Shown here: positions 54,463 to 62,990 of the stretch, in pieces
Layout of the letters: each line of letters begins with the position of its first letter
How positions within the stretch are numbered: the first letter of the stretch is position 1
Assembly (NCBI RefSeq): GCF_027853235.1
Contig: NZ_WKJG01000050.1
Coordinates: forward strand, 1-64,000
From: Aliibacillus thermotolerans
GTDB lineage: Bacteria > Bacillota > Bacilli > Bacillales > Marinococcaceae
Reading direction: 5' to 3'
DNA: 64,000 nt
Notes under the pieces: model-generated
What the model was told of the DNA's origin: nothing
What the model saw: the letters and a program-made list of their open reading frames with translations, nothing else
The model's database searches: none
Position numbers and translations under genes: made by a program

Positions 54463-55353
54463 TTATCCGCCTTCTTTTCTCGTCTTTACGATGTATTGTT
54501 CCATTCGTTCTAGAGGTTTTTTTACATGAATTTTTTCTTTTAAAAAAGAAATAAGTGCTTTTTTAAGCACTAGTGACTCACTGTCCTGATTCGTTTCTTT
54601 TTCTAGCATGGAAATCGCTGATAATGCTTCCTTTTTTTCCGTTTCTTTCCAAGTAGATTGTTCCGTAATATAGTTTTTCACAAGCGTGATATCTTCTTGA
54701 AACATTTCTTCTTCATTTTTTGTTTTGAGAGAAATCATATTTTCATATTTTTGAATCGTATCTTTTCTTACCATTGTTGTAAGGCTTGTTTGATTGGAAA
54801 CGAGTACATCCAACCTTTCCACAATACTTTCCGCAACACGTTTTTTGTCACTTAACGGAAATTCTCGATCAATAAAAACAATGTATTCTTTCATGATCCC
54901 TTGTAGAATAAGAACCAAGTCCCATACCTGTTCTTCAATCTGTTTTCCATATACTCTTAATAACCAGTCTCTATGCCAAGTCATCATTAAAGACTTCGTC
55001 ATTTGAATCGTGTGTTGAAATTTCCGATCTTGAATTGGTACCACTTTATGCAGTAATAAGTATAATTCTCTGTTATCGTTCAGTCGATTCAATTCATAAG
55101 CGATGATGGCGATAAACTGCTCCCTTGTTGATAACTGAGTATCTTGCATGACTTGTTGCGCTTCATTTAACGTTTGTTGGTGACTGTATTGAAAGACATC
55201 AATCAACAAATCTTCTTTCGAACGGAAATATTTGTAAAAAGTACCTTTGGATACTTCACAAGCAGAAGTGATTTCTTGTACAGAAGTCGCGTCATATCCT
55301 TTTTTTGAAATCAATTGAATTGCAGCTAAAATCAAACGTTCTTTTTTATCCAT
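54463..55353 (-). CDS. TetR-family regulator of the adjacent exporter
   Basis: A 296-residue regulator with an N-terminal TetR helix-turn-helix (AAIQLISKKGYDATSVQEITSACEVSKGTFYKYFRSKEDLL). It is about 90 residues longer than usual because of a helical, charged C-terminal extension (EEMFQEDITLVKNYITEQS onward), which could bind ligand or partner. A palindrome in its own promoter suggests autorepression and control of the exporter. Confidence 0.92.
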   Translation of the reverse strand: MDKKERLILAAIQLISKKGYDATSVQEITSACEVSKGTFYKYFRSKEDLLIDVFQYSHQQTLNEAQQVMQDTQLSTREQFIAIIAYELNRLNDNRELYLLLHKVVPIQDRKFQHTIQMTKSLMMTWHRDWLLRVYGKQIEEQVWDLVLILQGIMKEYIVFIDREFPLSDKKRVAESIVERLDVLVSNQTSLTTMVRKDTIQKYENMISLKTKNEEEMFQEDITLVKNYITEQSTWKETEKKEALSAISMLEKETNQDSESLVLKKALISFLKEKIHVKKPLERMEQYIVKTRKEGG

Positions 55354-55416
55354 TCTGTTACCTTCATTTTCCTTTCCAATGACTGACTGGTCATAAAAAA
55401 TACAATCGGTTCATTC

Positions 55417-55447
55417 TCATTCTAAAAGGAATGAAATCACTTGTCAA
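55417..55447 (-). promoter_or_regulatory. Promoter and palindromic operator of the TetR-MFS operon
   Basis: Minus strand TTGACA (55442-55447), 17 nt, TAGAAT (55419-55424). A perfect inverted repeat TCATTC-N6-GAATGA (55417-55434) covers the -10 and half the spacer, where a TetR dimer would block polymerase. A second palindrome, AAACTAA-N4-TTAGTTT, lies just upstream at 55459-55476. Confidence 0.7.
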
Positions 55448-55494
55448 AAAAAAGACACAAACTAAATTGTTAGTTTAATGTATGAATGTGTATG

Positions 55495-55562
55495 AGAGGC
55501 CTCTTTCTCAATGTATTTGCCTGGTACGCATACATTATGAAGAGTGCCTCTTCTTTTTTGGC
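55495..55562 (+). terminator. Long imperfect hairpin downstream of nat
   Basis: gaggcctctttctc-like and gagtgcctcttc arms close a long imperfect stem with gtat/atac pairing inside; the plus-strand tail is TTCTTTTTT. It fits termination of a plus-strand RNA better than of nat on the minus strand. No gene is seen from 55448 to 55626. Confidence 0.4.
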
Positions 55563-55626
55563 TAGAATTTTGTGAAATATCACCGAGAATTATTTTACAC
55601 AATACGAAAGGACGTTCCCTTGATCG

Positions 55627-56403
55627 TTAGAGAGAAAAATACATTTCTTTTATTTTTTGAAATTGATTCTCATCTATTTCACACTTTTTTTCCTCTCCAT
55701 TCACCCATTTAGTAAACGAGTGATCAGTTAATGTCATACTTCCTTGATCCGTTAAGATATTGATTAACACTTTTTTGTTAAAGTCGCTTTCCTCGTCTTC
55801 TTGTATAATTTTTTGGATATGATTTAATTCTTCGAGACGAATCACAGGATTTTTCGAATCAAAGGTATAACCAATTTTCCAATCATCATGTCTATGCTTT
55901 AATTTCATATAGAAAATATAATCTCCATAAGGGGTGTTCTCCTTCTCTATCCGGAATTCACCATTTGACGATACGACGCTCTTTCCATTCAGTGGAACTG
56001 GACGTAGAGGAACGTTTCCACCAAAACCTACATCAATTAAATAAATTTCTTCGTGATAGTTTATCAAATTTGCTACATGGGTTTTGCCCGTAGCGCTCCA
56101 TTGCTGCTTTTCTTCATCGTACACATTACCGAGAACGAGACTTGGGTGAAAACCATTTTCTTTTAAAAACAAATACATGATAGGATTGAGCTCGTAACAA
56201 AGTCCACCTTCTCTTCTGTCTAAAATTTTATTTATAAGGTTTTCCTTTGTAATTTTTTCTGCTCTTCCTTCAATGATAGATAAGTTTTCAAACGGGATGG
56301 TCTTGGATGTCTTTTCAAGCACGGTGTTTAAATGATCAAATGTCATCTTTTCCTTTTGTGAATCATTGATCCTCTCACGAAATAACATGTTTAAATCATG
56401 CAT
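55627..56403 (-). CDS. nat: Arylamine N-acetyltransferase
   Basis: Transfers acetyl from acetyl-CoA to arylamines. The 258-residue NAT has the catalytic triad visible: Cys in GGLCYELNPIMY, His in GKTHVANLI and Asp in YLIDVGFGGNVPLRP. The N-terminal PFENLSI motif is present. ATG 56403 has AAGGAGGAAATAAG. The substrate range is unknown; such genes often serve xenobiotic defence, in line with the neighbouring exporter. Confidence 0.93.
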   Translation of the reverse strand: MHDLNMLFRERINDSQKEKMTFDHLNTVLEKTSKTIPFENLSIIEGRAEKITKENLINKILDRREGGLCYELNPIMYLFLKENGFHPSLVLGNVYDEEKQQWSATGKTHVANLINYHEEIYLIDVGFGGNVPLRPVPLNGKSVVSSNGEFRIEKENTPYGDYIFYMKLKHRHDDWKIGYTFDSKNPVIRLEELNHIQKIIQEDEESDFNKKVLINILTDQGSMTLTDHSFTKWVNGEEKKCEIDENQFQKIKEMYFSL

Positions 56404-56470
56404 CTTATTTCCTCCTTATCACGATTTTGAAATAGAGTAATGCTTAACTACTGTGTAGTTTAAGAGTTTA

Positions 56471-57304
56471 CTAATAGGACGAGAAGGTTTCTTCTAAAAA
56501 AGAATGAACATCTTCTATCTTAACCGCCAGACCAACCGGTTGTTGAAGTTGGTCTTGTATTGTTGTTTTCGCATATACCACCCCTGTCACTTCCCCTGTT
56601 TCTGTAATCACCGGACTTCCACTATTACCTCGGTAGATTGGTGCAGTGATTCCTAATCGATTTGCTACCACTTGATGATCAGCCATTACTTCTCCTTCAT
56701 TTGCTATTTTTGTAAATGATAATGGATTTCCAATGACAAAGATATGTTCACCGCTGGGTATCGTTTCTTCTCTCAATGGCAATGTTGGCATATTCCTGGC
56801 TTCGATCGATACAAGAGCAAGATCTAGCTCTTCGTCACTTGCGACCAACTCACCTTCAAAAACCTCACCGTTTTCTGTCGTTACTCCAACATAAGCTAAA
56901 TCATCAACGACGTGGTGATTCGTTAAAAGCAGTCCATTTTCATCAATGAAAAAACCGGTCCCTTTCGTTTGACCAATGCGACTCGTTCCGTGGATCACCA
57001 CCACTGACTCTCTCCAATCTTGAATCGTTTCATTTTGAGAAAGTTGGTAAGATGTTTTCAGAAAATCAATGGCATCTAAGCGAAACGTATCAACCATCAT
57101 TGCCGCGATTTGAAACACTAGGAAGAATGCAATGAGTATAGCAATGAAACGGATATAACGCTTTTTTCTCTTTTTTTCTTTTTTCTCATTGGTAAAAGAT
57201 GATTCTTCTTCTTGGAGTGCTTCTTTAAATTCGTCATATGTCAGTTCTTCATATTTTTCCTCATAAAGTTCATCCATATTGTTATTTTTTTTATCCTCTG
57301 ACAT
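56471..57304 (-). CDS. Membrane-anchored trypsin-like S1C protease
   Basis: A 277-residue protein with an acidic cytoplasmic N-terminus, a membrane helix (RFIAILIAFFLVFQIAAMMV, about residues 50-70) and an external trypsin-like domain. The triad is His in LLTNHHVVDDLA, Asp in DEELDLALV and Ser in YRGNSGSPVIT. No PDZ domain follows, unlike HtrA/DegP. It is probably a surface quality-control or signalling protease. Confidence 0.88.
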   Translation of the reverse strand: MSEDKKNNNMDELYEEKYEELTYDEFKEALQEEESSFTNEKKEKKRKKRYIRFIAILIAFFLVFQIAAMMVDTFRLDAIDFLKTSYQLSQNETIQDWRESVVVIHGTSRIGQTKGTGFFIDENGLLLTNHHVVDDLAYVGVTTENGEVFEGELVASDEELDLALVSIEARNMPTLPLREETIPSGEHIFVIGNPLSFTKIANEGEVMADHQVVANRLGITAPIYRGNSGSPVITETGEVTGVVYAKTTIQDQLQQPVGLAVKIEDVHSFLEETFSSY

Positions 57305-57520
57305 GCGTCACTACTCCTTTAAAGGAACAAATTATTCTAAAATAATACAATCTCCAATAACGTTTTTATTAAATTATTTTAGTATAACAATAAAATTACC
57401 TCTTTACGAAGTGCAAATACTCCGTTCCCCTCGCCTGATTTTTCGTTCTTTAAAAAGAACATCTGAGTGAATATGATTGAATATTAATACGATCATTTCT
57501 TTAAATGATTCTTCCTCAAA
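57305..57520. other. Intergenic gap
   Basis: AT-rich sequence of 216 bp upstream of the S1C protease, with no open gene and no motif I can name with confidence. Confidence 0.5.
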
Positions 57521-57549
57521 AAAACCTCGAGACCAAGTCTCGAGGTTTT
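57514..57549 (-). terminator. Terminator after the 57.6-kb gene
   Basis: aaaacctcgaga (57521-57532) and its complement (57538-57549) form a perfect 12-bp stem; the minus-strand tail is TTTTTTTGAGG. Confidence 0.85.
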
Positions 57550-57563
57550 ACCCTATATTATCA

Positions 57564-58052
57564 TTATTCCACATTTAAACGAAGATCCGGCAAATGATTT
57601 AAGATGAATTGGTACTTATTAGGATCTGCTTTTAACATAAATTGACGATAATATTTTAAAGCTGTTTCAAAATGCATTGGCATATGGGCATACTCATCAA
57701 ACACTTGATCAAAAGCGTGATAAGCAAGCATCAGTGATGAGACTAAATCGGTCAGCGGCAAAATATATTTCTTCGACCCGTAATGGGGGGCTGTACATAA
57801 TGTCATTTGTTCTATTTGATCATCAAAAAATTGAGCGACTTCTTCCACGTATGGGCGATATAATGGGTGAATTGTTTTCGCTTTATTTTCGAAAAATACT
57901 CTCCATTCACGACAAAAACTAATCAAGTAAGGTAAGTCGTCCTTTAAAATTTCCATGTCAAAACCAACTTGTCTAATCCGATCCATACTCACTGGTTCCA
58001 TCATTCGATGGTTAGGACCTAGATAATAAAATTTACGACGATACGTCTTCAT
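57564..58052 (-). CDS. Unrecognised soluble protein, 162 aa
   Basis: Helical-looking protein beginning MKTYRRKFYYLGPNHRMMEP and containing YLISFCREWRVFFENKAKT and LPLTDLVSSLMLAYHAFDQVFDEY. ATG 58052 has GGGGTG five bases upstream; the longer frame from 58115 has no site. No transmembrane segment. I cannot assign a family. It stands alone between terminators. Confidence 0.6.
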   Translation of the reverse strand: MKTYRRKFYYLGPNHRMMEPVSMDRIRQVGFDMEILKDDLPYLISFCREWRVFFENKAKTIHPLYRPYVEEVAQFFDDQIEQMTLCTAPHYGSKKYILPLTDLVSSLMLAYHAFDQVFDEYAHMPMHFETALKYYRQFMLKADPNKYQFILNHLPDLRLNVE

Positions 58053-58153
58053 TCCGCACCCCGTCTTTCTATACTTGTCTTGCTTTTTAGTTATTCTATC
58101 ATTTCTTCGTCGCAATTCCTATACTTTTGTTTATTTTTCTTGATTTTTTCCTT

Positions 58154-58195
58154 CCAATAAAAAAATGAAGCGCACCCGCAAGAAAGGGTGACGCT
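58154..58195 (-). terminator. Terminator after the 58.2-kb gene
   Basis: Minus strand AGCGTCACCC pairs with GGGTGCGCT around an 8-nt loop and is followed by TCATTTTTTTATT. Confidence 0.75.
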
Positions 58196-58216
58196 AACTT
58201 TTATCATATATAAATT

Positions 58217-58651
58217 CTACAGGCAAGACATTCGGCGGATATCACTAATTAACTCTAAAATTTTACTTTCTTTAAAAATGATCTCTTTTAATTCAGGCGT
58301 GTATAAATAAATAACAAGGGTATCGCGATCTCGGTTGTCAATGAGTTCAATGCCGCTCTTTTCTTCCTCTCCGTTTAAAATAGGCAGATCAATCTGTTCG
58401 CTCACTTTTTCCAAGGAAAGTTTTCCATTAGGTAAGTCTAAAATAATTTTCAAATGATCATCCATATCATCGCAAATCATACCCCAACGTTTTCCGAACC
58501 AAGCGCGACAACCAGTGGAGCTAACTAGTGTATATCCATACGGGGGCGTCGGTACAAATTGTGTGCTCGCCCACCCTTTTAGTTCCATTGCACTGCAGAG
58601 TTCCTTTGCTTTTGATCTCACTAACGTTTCTTGATTTTCAGTAATATGCAT
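58217..58651 (-). CDS. Unrecognised soluble protein, 144 aa
   Basis: Starts MHITENQETLVRSKAKELCS and includes WASTQFVPTPPYGYTLVSS, CRAWFGKRWGMICDDMDDH and IYLYTPELKEIIFKES. ATG 58651 is fixed by AAAGGAGG at about 58662-58669. Mixed alpha/beta character, three cysteines, no membrane helix. I do not recognise a family and neighbours give no clue. Confidence 0.55.
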   Translation of the reverse strand: MHITENQETLVRSKAKELCSAMELKGWASTQFVPTPPYGYTLVSSTGCRAWFGKRWGMICDDMDDHLKIILDLPNGKLSLEKVSEQIDLPILNGEEEKSGIELIDNRDRDTLVIYLYTPELKEIIFKESKILELISDIRRMSCL

Positions 58652-58917
58652 GCTTATTCCTCCTTTAAAGAAATTGTCCCACTCGTCATGAACCAACTCC
58701 TTCAACATTAGTAAATTGCTCTATTGTCAATATAACATATTCGCTTTTCCTTTGTCGATGAATAGAAGGAAAATTCTAACTTTTGTCACAAAATGCATGG
58801 AAAATTGAAAGATAGTTTAAATTATAACGAATTGTGATTTGGAAGTCAATGATTTTTTTCAAGTTCAACTTAACTGTACCCTAACTCTTCTAGGATGAAA
58901 CCTGCTTTTAATGTATT

Positions 58918-58946
58918 TTATGTATGTTATGATAAAACATACGTAA
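58918..58946. promoter_or_regulatory. Inverted repeat upstream of the CHY zinc-finger gene
   Basis: TTATGTATGTT (58918-58928) and AACATACGTAA (58936-58946) match as an inverted repeat in 10 of 11 positions with a 7-nt spacer, about 28 bp before the start. It could be an operator; the regulator is unknown. Confidence 0.45.
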
Positions 58947-58973
58947 GATAATGCATGGAAGGAGAATGAAACG

Positions 58974-59318
58974 GTGAAGCGGATGATTGGTCATACTTCT
59001 GTTTATGGTGTACGTATTGATGATGAAACCCGGTGTGCTCACTACCATTCAACGTTTGATCGCATCGCCATTCAATTTTATTGTTGTCGGCGTTTTTATG
59101 CTTGTTTTGACTGTCACAAACATATGTGTGACCATTCCCATCAAGTCTGGCCTCAAGATAAGTTTGATTACCATGCCGTTTTGTGCGGAAGTTGTGGGAA
59201 AAAAATGTCCATTCATGAATATTTACATAGTGATTTTCTCTGTCCTCACTGTCATGTCTCTTTTAACCCGGGATGTCGCTTTCACTATCCCCTGTATTTT
59301 GAATGGACAACCAACTGA
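58974..59318 (+). CDS. CHY zinc-finger protein
   Basis: A 114-residue protein dense in Cys and His: CAHYHSTFDRIAIQFYCC, FYACFDCHKHMCDH, LCGSCGKKMSIHEYL and FLCPHCHVSFNPGC. The order C-H-Y then CxxC, CxxC and CxxC fits the CHY zinc-finger family, with three zinc sites likely. In bacilli these are small stand-alone proteins of unknown role. GTG 58974 has AAGGAG nine bases upstream. Confidence 0.88.
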   Translation: MKRMIGHTSVYGVRIDDETRCAHYHSTFDRIAIQFYCCRRFYACFDCHKHMCDHSHQVWPQDKFDYHAVLCGSCGKKMSIHEYLHSDFLCPHCHVSFNPGCRFHYPLYFEWTTN

Positions 59319-59357
59319 AAAGAAAAGAGACTAGGACAAAAGTAAATTAATCATAAA

Positions 59358-59390
59358 AAATCCGAACTAATCCATTAGCTCGGATTTTCC
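59358..59390 (+). terminator. Terminator after the CHY gene
   Basis: aaatccga-ctaa / ttag-tcggattt stem (59358-59387) with a short loop, then TCCTTTTT; T runs are also present on the other strand. Confidence 0.7.
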
Positions 59391-59403
59391 TTTTTAAAGT
59401 GGT

Positions 59404-59560
59404 TCTAGCGTAGGCAGAATACGGAGACTCAAACGTAGGGTAAATGGAGGCGGACTAAAACCGCGACGTCCTGTACGTCGGAAGACCCAAGAGCGGTGGT
59501 TTCCCGCGAGGAGGCTGAGGCCGTGCCCGCGGAAAGCAAAGTATTCTGCCGAAGCGGTAA
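59404..59560. repeat. Bacillaceae-type structured intergenic repeat
   Basis: A GC-rich 150-bp block in AT-rich surroundings. Outer arms ggcagaatac (59413-59422) and gtattctgcc (59541-59550) are perfect complements. Inside are cgacgt/acgtcg (about 59464-59480), gaagacccaagagcgg, and gaggaggctgaggcc with cccgcgg. I recognise this as the family of long inverted repeats (typically with gaggaggctgaggc and cgcggaaagc) scattered in Bacillaceae genomes. It encodes no protein. Confidence 0.7.
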
Positions 59561-59630
59561 TCATTGTTCGTATTTTGATTGGAATGATTTAGTTATGTTC
59601 CAATCTCTTACATCATATTATTTTATCCAA

Positions 59631-62600
59631 TTACATAGGGGAAAAGTGAACGCTGCTTCCTTTTCCGCCAGGTTCTGCCGGACGTACAAATAATTTTCTG
59701 GACAGTCTTTCTTTTAATTCAGGAACATGACTAATGATTCCAACAGAAATATTTTTTGTTTGTAAATTTTCTAATGCGGACATCACTGTATCTAACAGTT
59801 CCTGATCTAGCGTGCCGAATCCTTCATCAAGAAAGAAGAATTCAAGTGGATACTTCCCTTTTAATTGAATGGATGTAGAAAGAGCAAGGGAAAGAGCGAG
59901 ACTCGTTAAAAACGTTTCTCCTCCTGATAAAGTAGATATCGGACGTCGAATTCCTCCATTTGCGTCATCGCGAATGATAAAACCGCCTTGAGAATCAACT
60001 TCAATCGCATATCTACCTCGAGTTAAAATTTGTAAATGTTCCGTCGCAGTTTTACTCACTTGAACGAGCTGTTCTTCTGCGAGAAATTCAACAAACGCTT
60101 TGCCGCGAAACACATGATCTAATTTTTCGAGCTGTCCTTTTAAGTGTTCCCATTCTTTCCGTTTCTTTTCTAATTCATCAAACCGTTTTCGTTTTTCTGT
60201 TAGTTGACGAATATGATCATTGAGAATACTTCGTTCCTCGCGCACTTTCTCCAATTGTTGAATGACTGTTGTTCGGGTTTTTTCTAAATTATCCCAATCT
60301 TCGTCGCTGATGGACTCTCCTGCTAGCTTTTTTTCAAGGTCTTTTTTTCTTTTTTCCCAATGGTGAACCTCTTTGTCGAATTGAGTGATGGAGTTCTGAA
60401 GCTCTTCTTTTTTCTCGGAAGGAAGGATGTAACGCTCCACTTCCTCTGGTAGAAAATCGTCCCTTTTCTTTTTCTCCCACTCTTCTTTTGCTTTTTCCCA
60501 ACGTTCTTTCGCATTGTGATAGGCGTGAACGGCCACATGCATTTCTTTTTCCGAAGAAGTGTAGTCGTTTGAATGTTTTTCCAGTCGTTTTGTCCACTCG
60601 TTTTCTTTTCGCTTGATTTCGAGCCGTTTCTCTTCTGTTTTTTGTATCAGTTGTTCAAGCGACATTTCTCCTAATAATTGTGCCACTTTTTGTTCTATGT
60701 CTTTCAGCGTTTCTTGTAATTGTTTGTACTCTTGTTCGATGCGTGCTTCTTCTGTTTGTAACTGTTGGAGGTACTCATTCGTTTCGCGTAAGACCTGTTC
60801 TTCTTTTTCAACGACTTGCATTCCTTTTTCAATGCGATGATGAAGTTTCTCCCATTCTTGTTCGCGTTTTTCTATTTTTTTTCTTCGCTCGTCCATCGTA
60901 TGAATATGAAAATCAGGAAAGTTTTTACTCCATTCCTCTTGTTCTTTTTGAAGGCGAGTTTTAAGAATTGTTTCCTTTTCTTTTAATTCTTCGTAATGTT
61001 GTTTTGCGACTTGGAAATCATAGTTTCTTTTTTGTGCAGTTTCCATCCAATGTTCGTACGTTTTTTTCTCTTCTTCTAACTGAGAAAGAAGACGTGAAAT
61101 CGTCTTTTCTTCTTTTTCCCACATCTGTTCGTAAGCAGACCAACTGTCTCTTGTGAACTCCTCCATTGCAGGATAAGTACGGTTTTCGGTGGTGGCTGCA
61201 ACTTCTTTTGTGATGGGAAGGAGTGATTGAGACGCTTGTTCGAGTTTCCACATGCGTTCCCGTAATCGCGTCAGTTGTTTCATTGCTTCTTTTCTAAGTT
61301 CGGTCAATAAAAATTGTTCGTTTTCCCTTGTTTGTTCTTTTCCGTGATGAGAAGACATATCGTGCGTCGTTGAACCACAGACGGGACATGGCTCTCCTTC
61401 TTTCAAAGTAGTTGCTAACTCTCGTGCCATTTCCTCTAAACGTTTTTGTTCTATTCGTTGTTCTAATAGAGAAACGGAGCGTTCCAGCCATTGATAATCA
61501 TCACTGGCTTTGTTGTACCAGTGCATGAATTGAGACAAGCGTTGTTCTAATTTATTTTTATATGCTTCTTGCTTCCTTTCTAGTTCTTTCTTTTGTTGTT
61601 CAATTTCATTTATTTTTTTGTATTGTATCTCTTTTTCTTGTTTTCGTTCATTCCATTGAGAAGAAAGCTCATCGATGCGATATTTATGTTCGAGAGCTTG
61701 ATACACTTTTTGCTTTTCTTCCGCTGAAACTTTAACTTCTGCTTGGTTTCGTTTTAAATCATTTAGTATATTTGTGTATTTTTTTACGTTTTCATCTCGT
61801 TGTTTTTGCTCAACTGTTGCTTTCTCTTTCTCTTGAAGGAGACGATTTCTTTTCTCTTTTACGTGTTTAAACGCTAATGCATACGATTCTTGTTCTTCTT
61901 GAAGCTCTTTCACTTTTTCAATCATTCTTGTCGTTTCTTCTAATAAAGGAAGTTGTCTTTCTTTGTCTTCTTCAAATTGTTTCCATTCATTTTGTAAATG
62001 AACATATATTTGCTTCTTTTGTTCGTATTGCTTTATCGCTTTTTCTCTCTTTTGTTGCCACGTTTCCAGTTCTGTTTTTGATTCTAAATATGCAGTTGCG
62101 ATCGGTAATAGCTGTTCTGCTTTTTCTGAACGCTCTAGCGCGAGCATCGCACGTTTCATCTCATCTTCTTGTTGTTTTAATTGGTGTAACTTTTCTATCG
62201 AAGCGTTGTGTTCTATTTGCCATTCTCGTATTTCTTTTGCTTTGTTCCACGTTTTTTCTATTTCTTCTTGTTGTTTTTGTAAGGATTCCCATTGTTTCTC
62301 CAAGCTTAAAAGCCTGTCTTTCATTGCTTGTAAGCGGGTGCGGGATACATCTCCTAAGCCTTGTTGTTCGGCGCTAATTTTTTCTTGTTCGTGTTTGACT
62401 TGTTGCAAGCGGAAACGAAGTTCATAAATGAGTTCATCTCCATATTTTTCTAAGTGAAATAATCGCTGTAACATTTGGCGACGTTCGCTTCCGCGTAACT
62501 TCAAGAACTCAGAGAATTTATTTTGAGGAAGAACAACCGCCCGTGTAAAGTCATCGACAGAAAGTCCGAGTAACTCTTTGATTTTTTCATCCACTTCCGT

Positions 62601-62990
62601 TTTTTTATCTGCGATGACGATGGGAGAGCTTTTTACTGTCACATCAATAAGTCGACAAACCGTTGTTTGAATACGTTGTTCTTTCGTTCTTTTTAACACT
62701 CTTTCCACTTTATATGTAATGGAACGATCTTTATCCTTTAAGGAAAAGGTAAATGTCACTTCCAATTCCTTTTCAGCATGGTTGATGATGCTGTATGCTT
62801 GCGATGTCACTCGATCTACTCGGCCATATAAAGAAAGAGTGATTGCATCTAGTATCGATGACTTCCCACTACCGGTTGGTCCGAAGATACCGAATACTCC
62901 CCCTTGACAGAGGGACGAAAAATCAATCGTCACTTTTTCACGAAAGCTATGAAGGCCTTTCATGGTTAATTCTATCGGACGCACCAGCAT
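59631..62990 (-). CDS. sbcC: Exonuclease SbcCD ATPase subunit SbcC
   Basis: The Rad50-like subunit of the SbcCD nuclease that cuts hairpins and blocked ends. At 1119 residues it has Walker A GPTGSGKSS (about residues 35-43), two long coiled coils around a zinc hook CPVC (about residue 532), the ABC signature STLSGGETFLTSLALSLALS and Walker B EFFFLDEGFGTLD. ATG 62990 has AAGGAGGGAC upstream and overlaps the sbcD end by 44 nt. Confidence 0.96.
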   Translation of the reverse strand: MLVRPIELTMKGLHSFREKVTIDFSSLCQGGVFGIFGPTGSGKSSILDAITLSLYGRVDRVTSQAYSIINHAEKELEVTFTFSLKDKDRSITYKVERVLKRTKEQRIQTTVCRLIDVTVKSSPIVIADKKTEVDEKIKELLGLSVDDFTRAVVLPQNKFSEFLKLRGSERRQMLQRLFHLEKYGDELIYELRFRLQQVKHEQEKISAEQQGLGDVSRTRLQAMKDRLLSLEKQWESLQKQQEEIEKTWNKAKEIREWQIEHNASIEKLHQLKQQEDEMKRAMLALERSEKAEQLLPIATAYLESKTELETWQQKREKAIKQYEQKKQIYVHLQNEWKQFEEDKERQLPLLEETTRMIEKVKELQEEQESYALAFKHVKEKRNRLLQEKEKATVEQKQRDENVKKYTNILNDLKRNQAEVKVSAEEKQKVYQALEHKYRIDELSSQWNERKQEKEIQYKKINEIEQQKKELERKQEAYKNKLEQRLSQFMHWYNKASDDYQWLERSVSLLEQRIEQKRLEEMARELATTLKEGEPCPVCGSTTHDMSSHHGKEQTRENEQFLLTELRKEAMKQLTRLRERMWKLEQASQSLLPITKEVAATTENRTYPAMEEFTRDSWSAYEQMWEKEEKTISRLLSQLEEEKKTYEHWMETAQKRNYDFQVAKQHYEELKEKETILKTRLQKEQEEWSKNFPDFHIHTMDERRKKIEKREQEWEKLHHRIEKGMQVVEKEEQVLRETNEYLQQLQTEEARIEQEYKQLQETLKDIEQKVAQLLGEMSLEQLIQKTEEKRLEIKRKENEWTKRLEKHSNDYTSSEKEMHVAVHAYHNAKERWEKAKEEWEKKKRDDFLPEEVERYILPSEKKEELQNSITQFDKEVHHWEKRKKDLEKKLAGESISDEDWDNLEKTRTTVIQQLEKVREERSILNDHIRQLTEKRKRFDELEKKRKEWEHLKGQLEKLDHVFRGKAFVEFLAEEQLVQVSKTATEHLQILTRGRYAIEVDSQGGFIIRDDANGGIRRPISTLSGGETFLTSLALSLALSTSIQLKGKYPLEFFFLDEGFGTLDQELLDTVMSALENLQTKNISVGIISHVPELKERLSRKLFVRPAEPGGKGSSVHFSPM

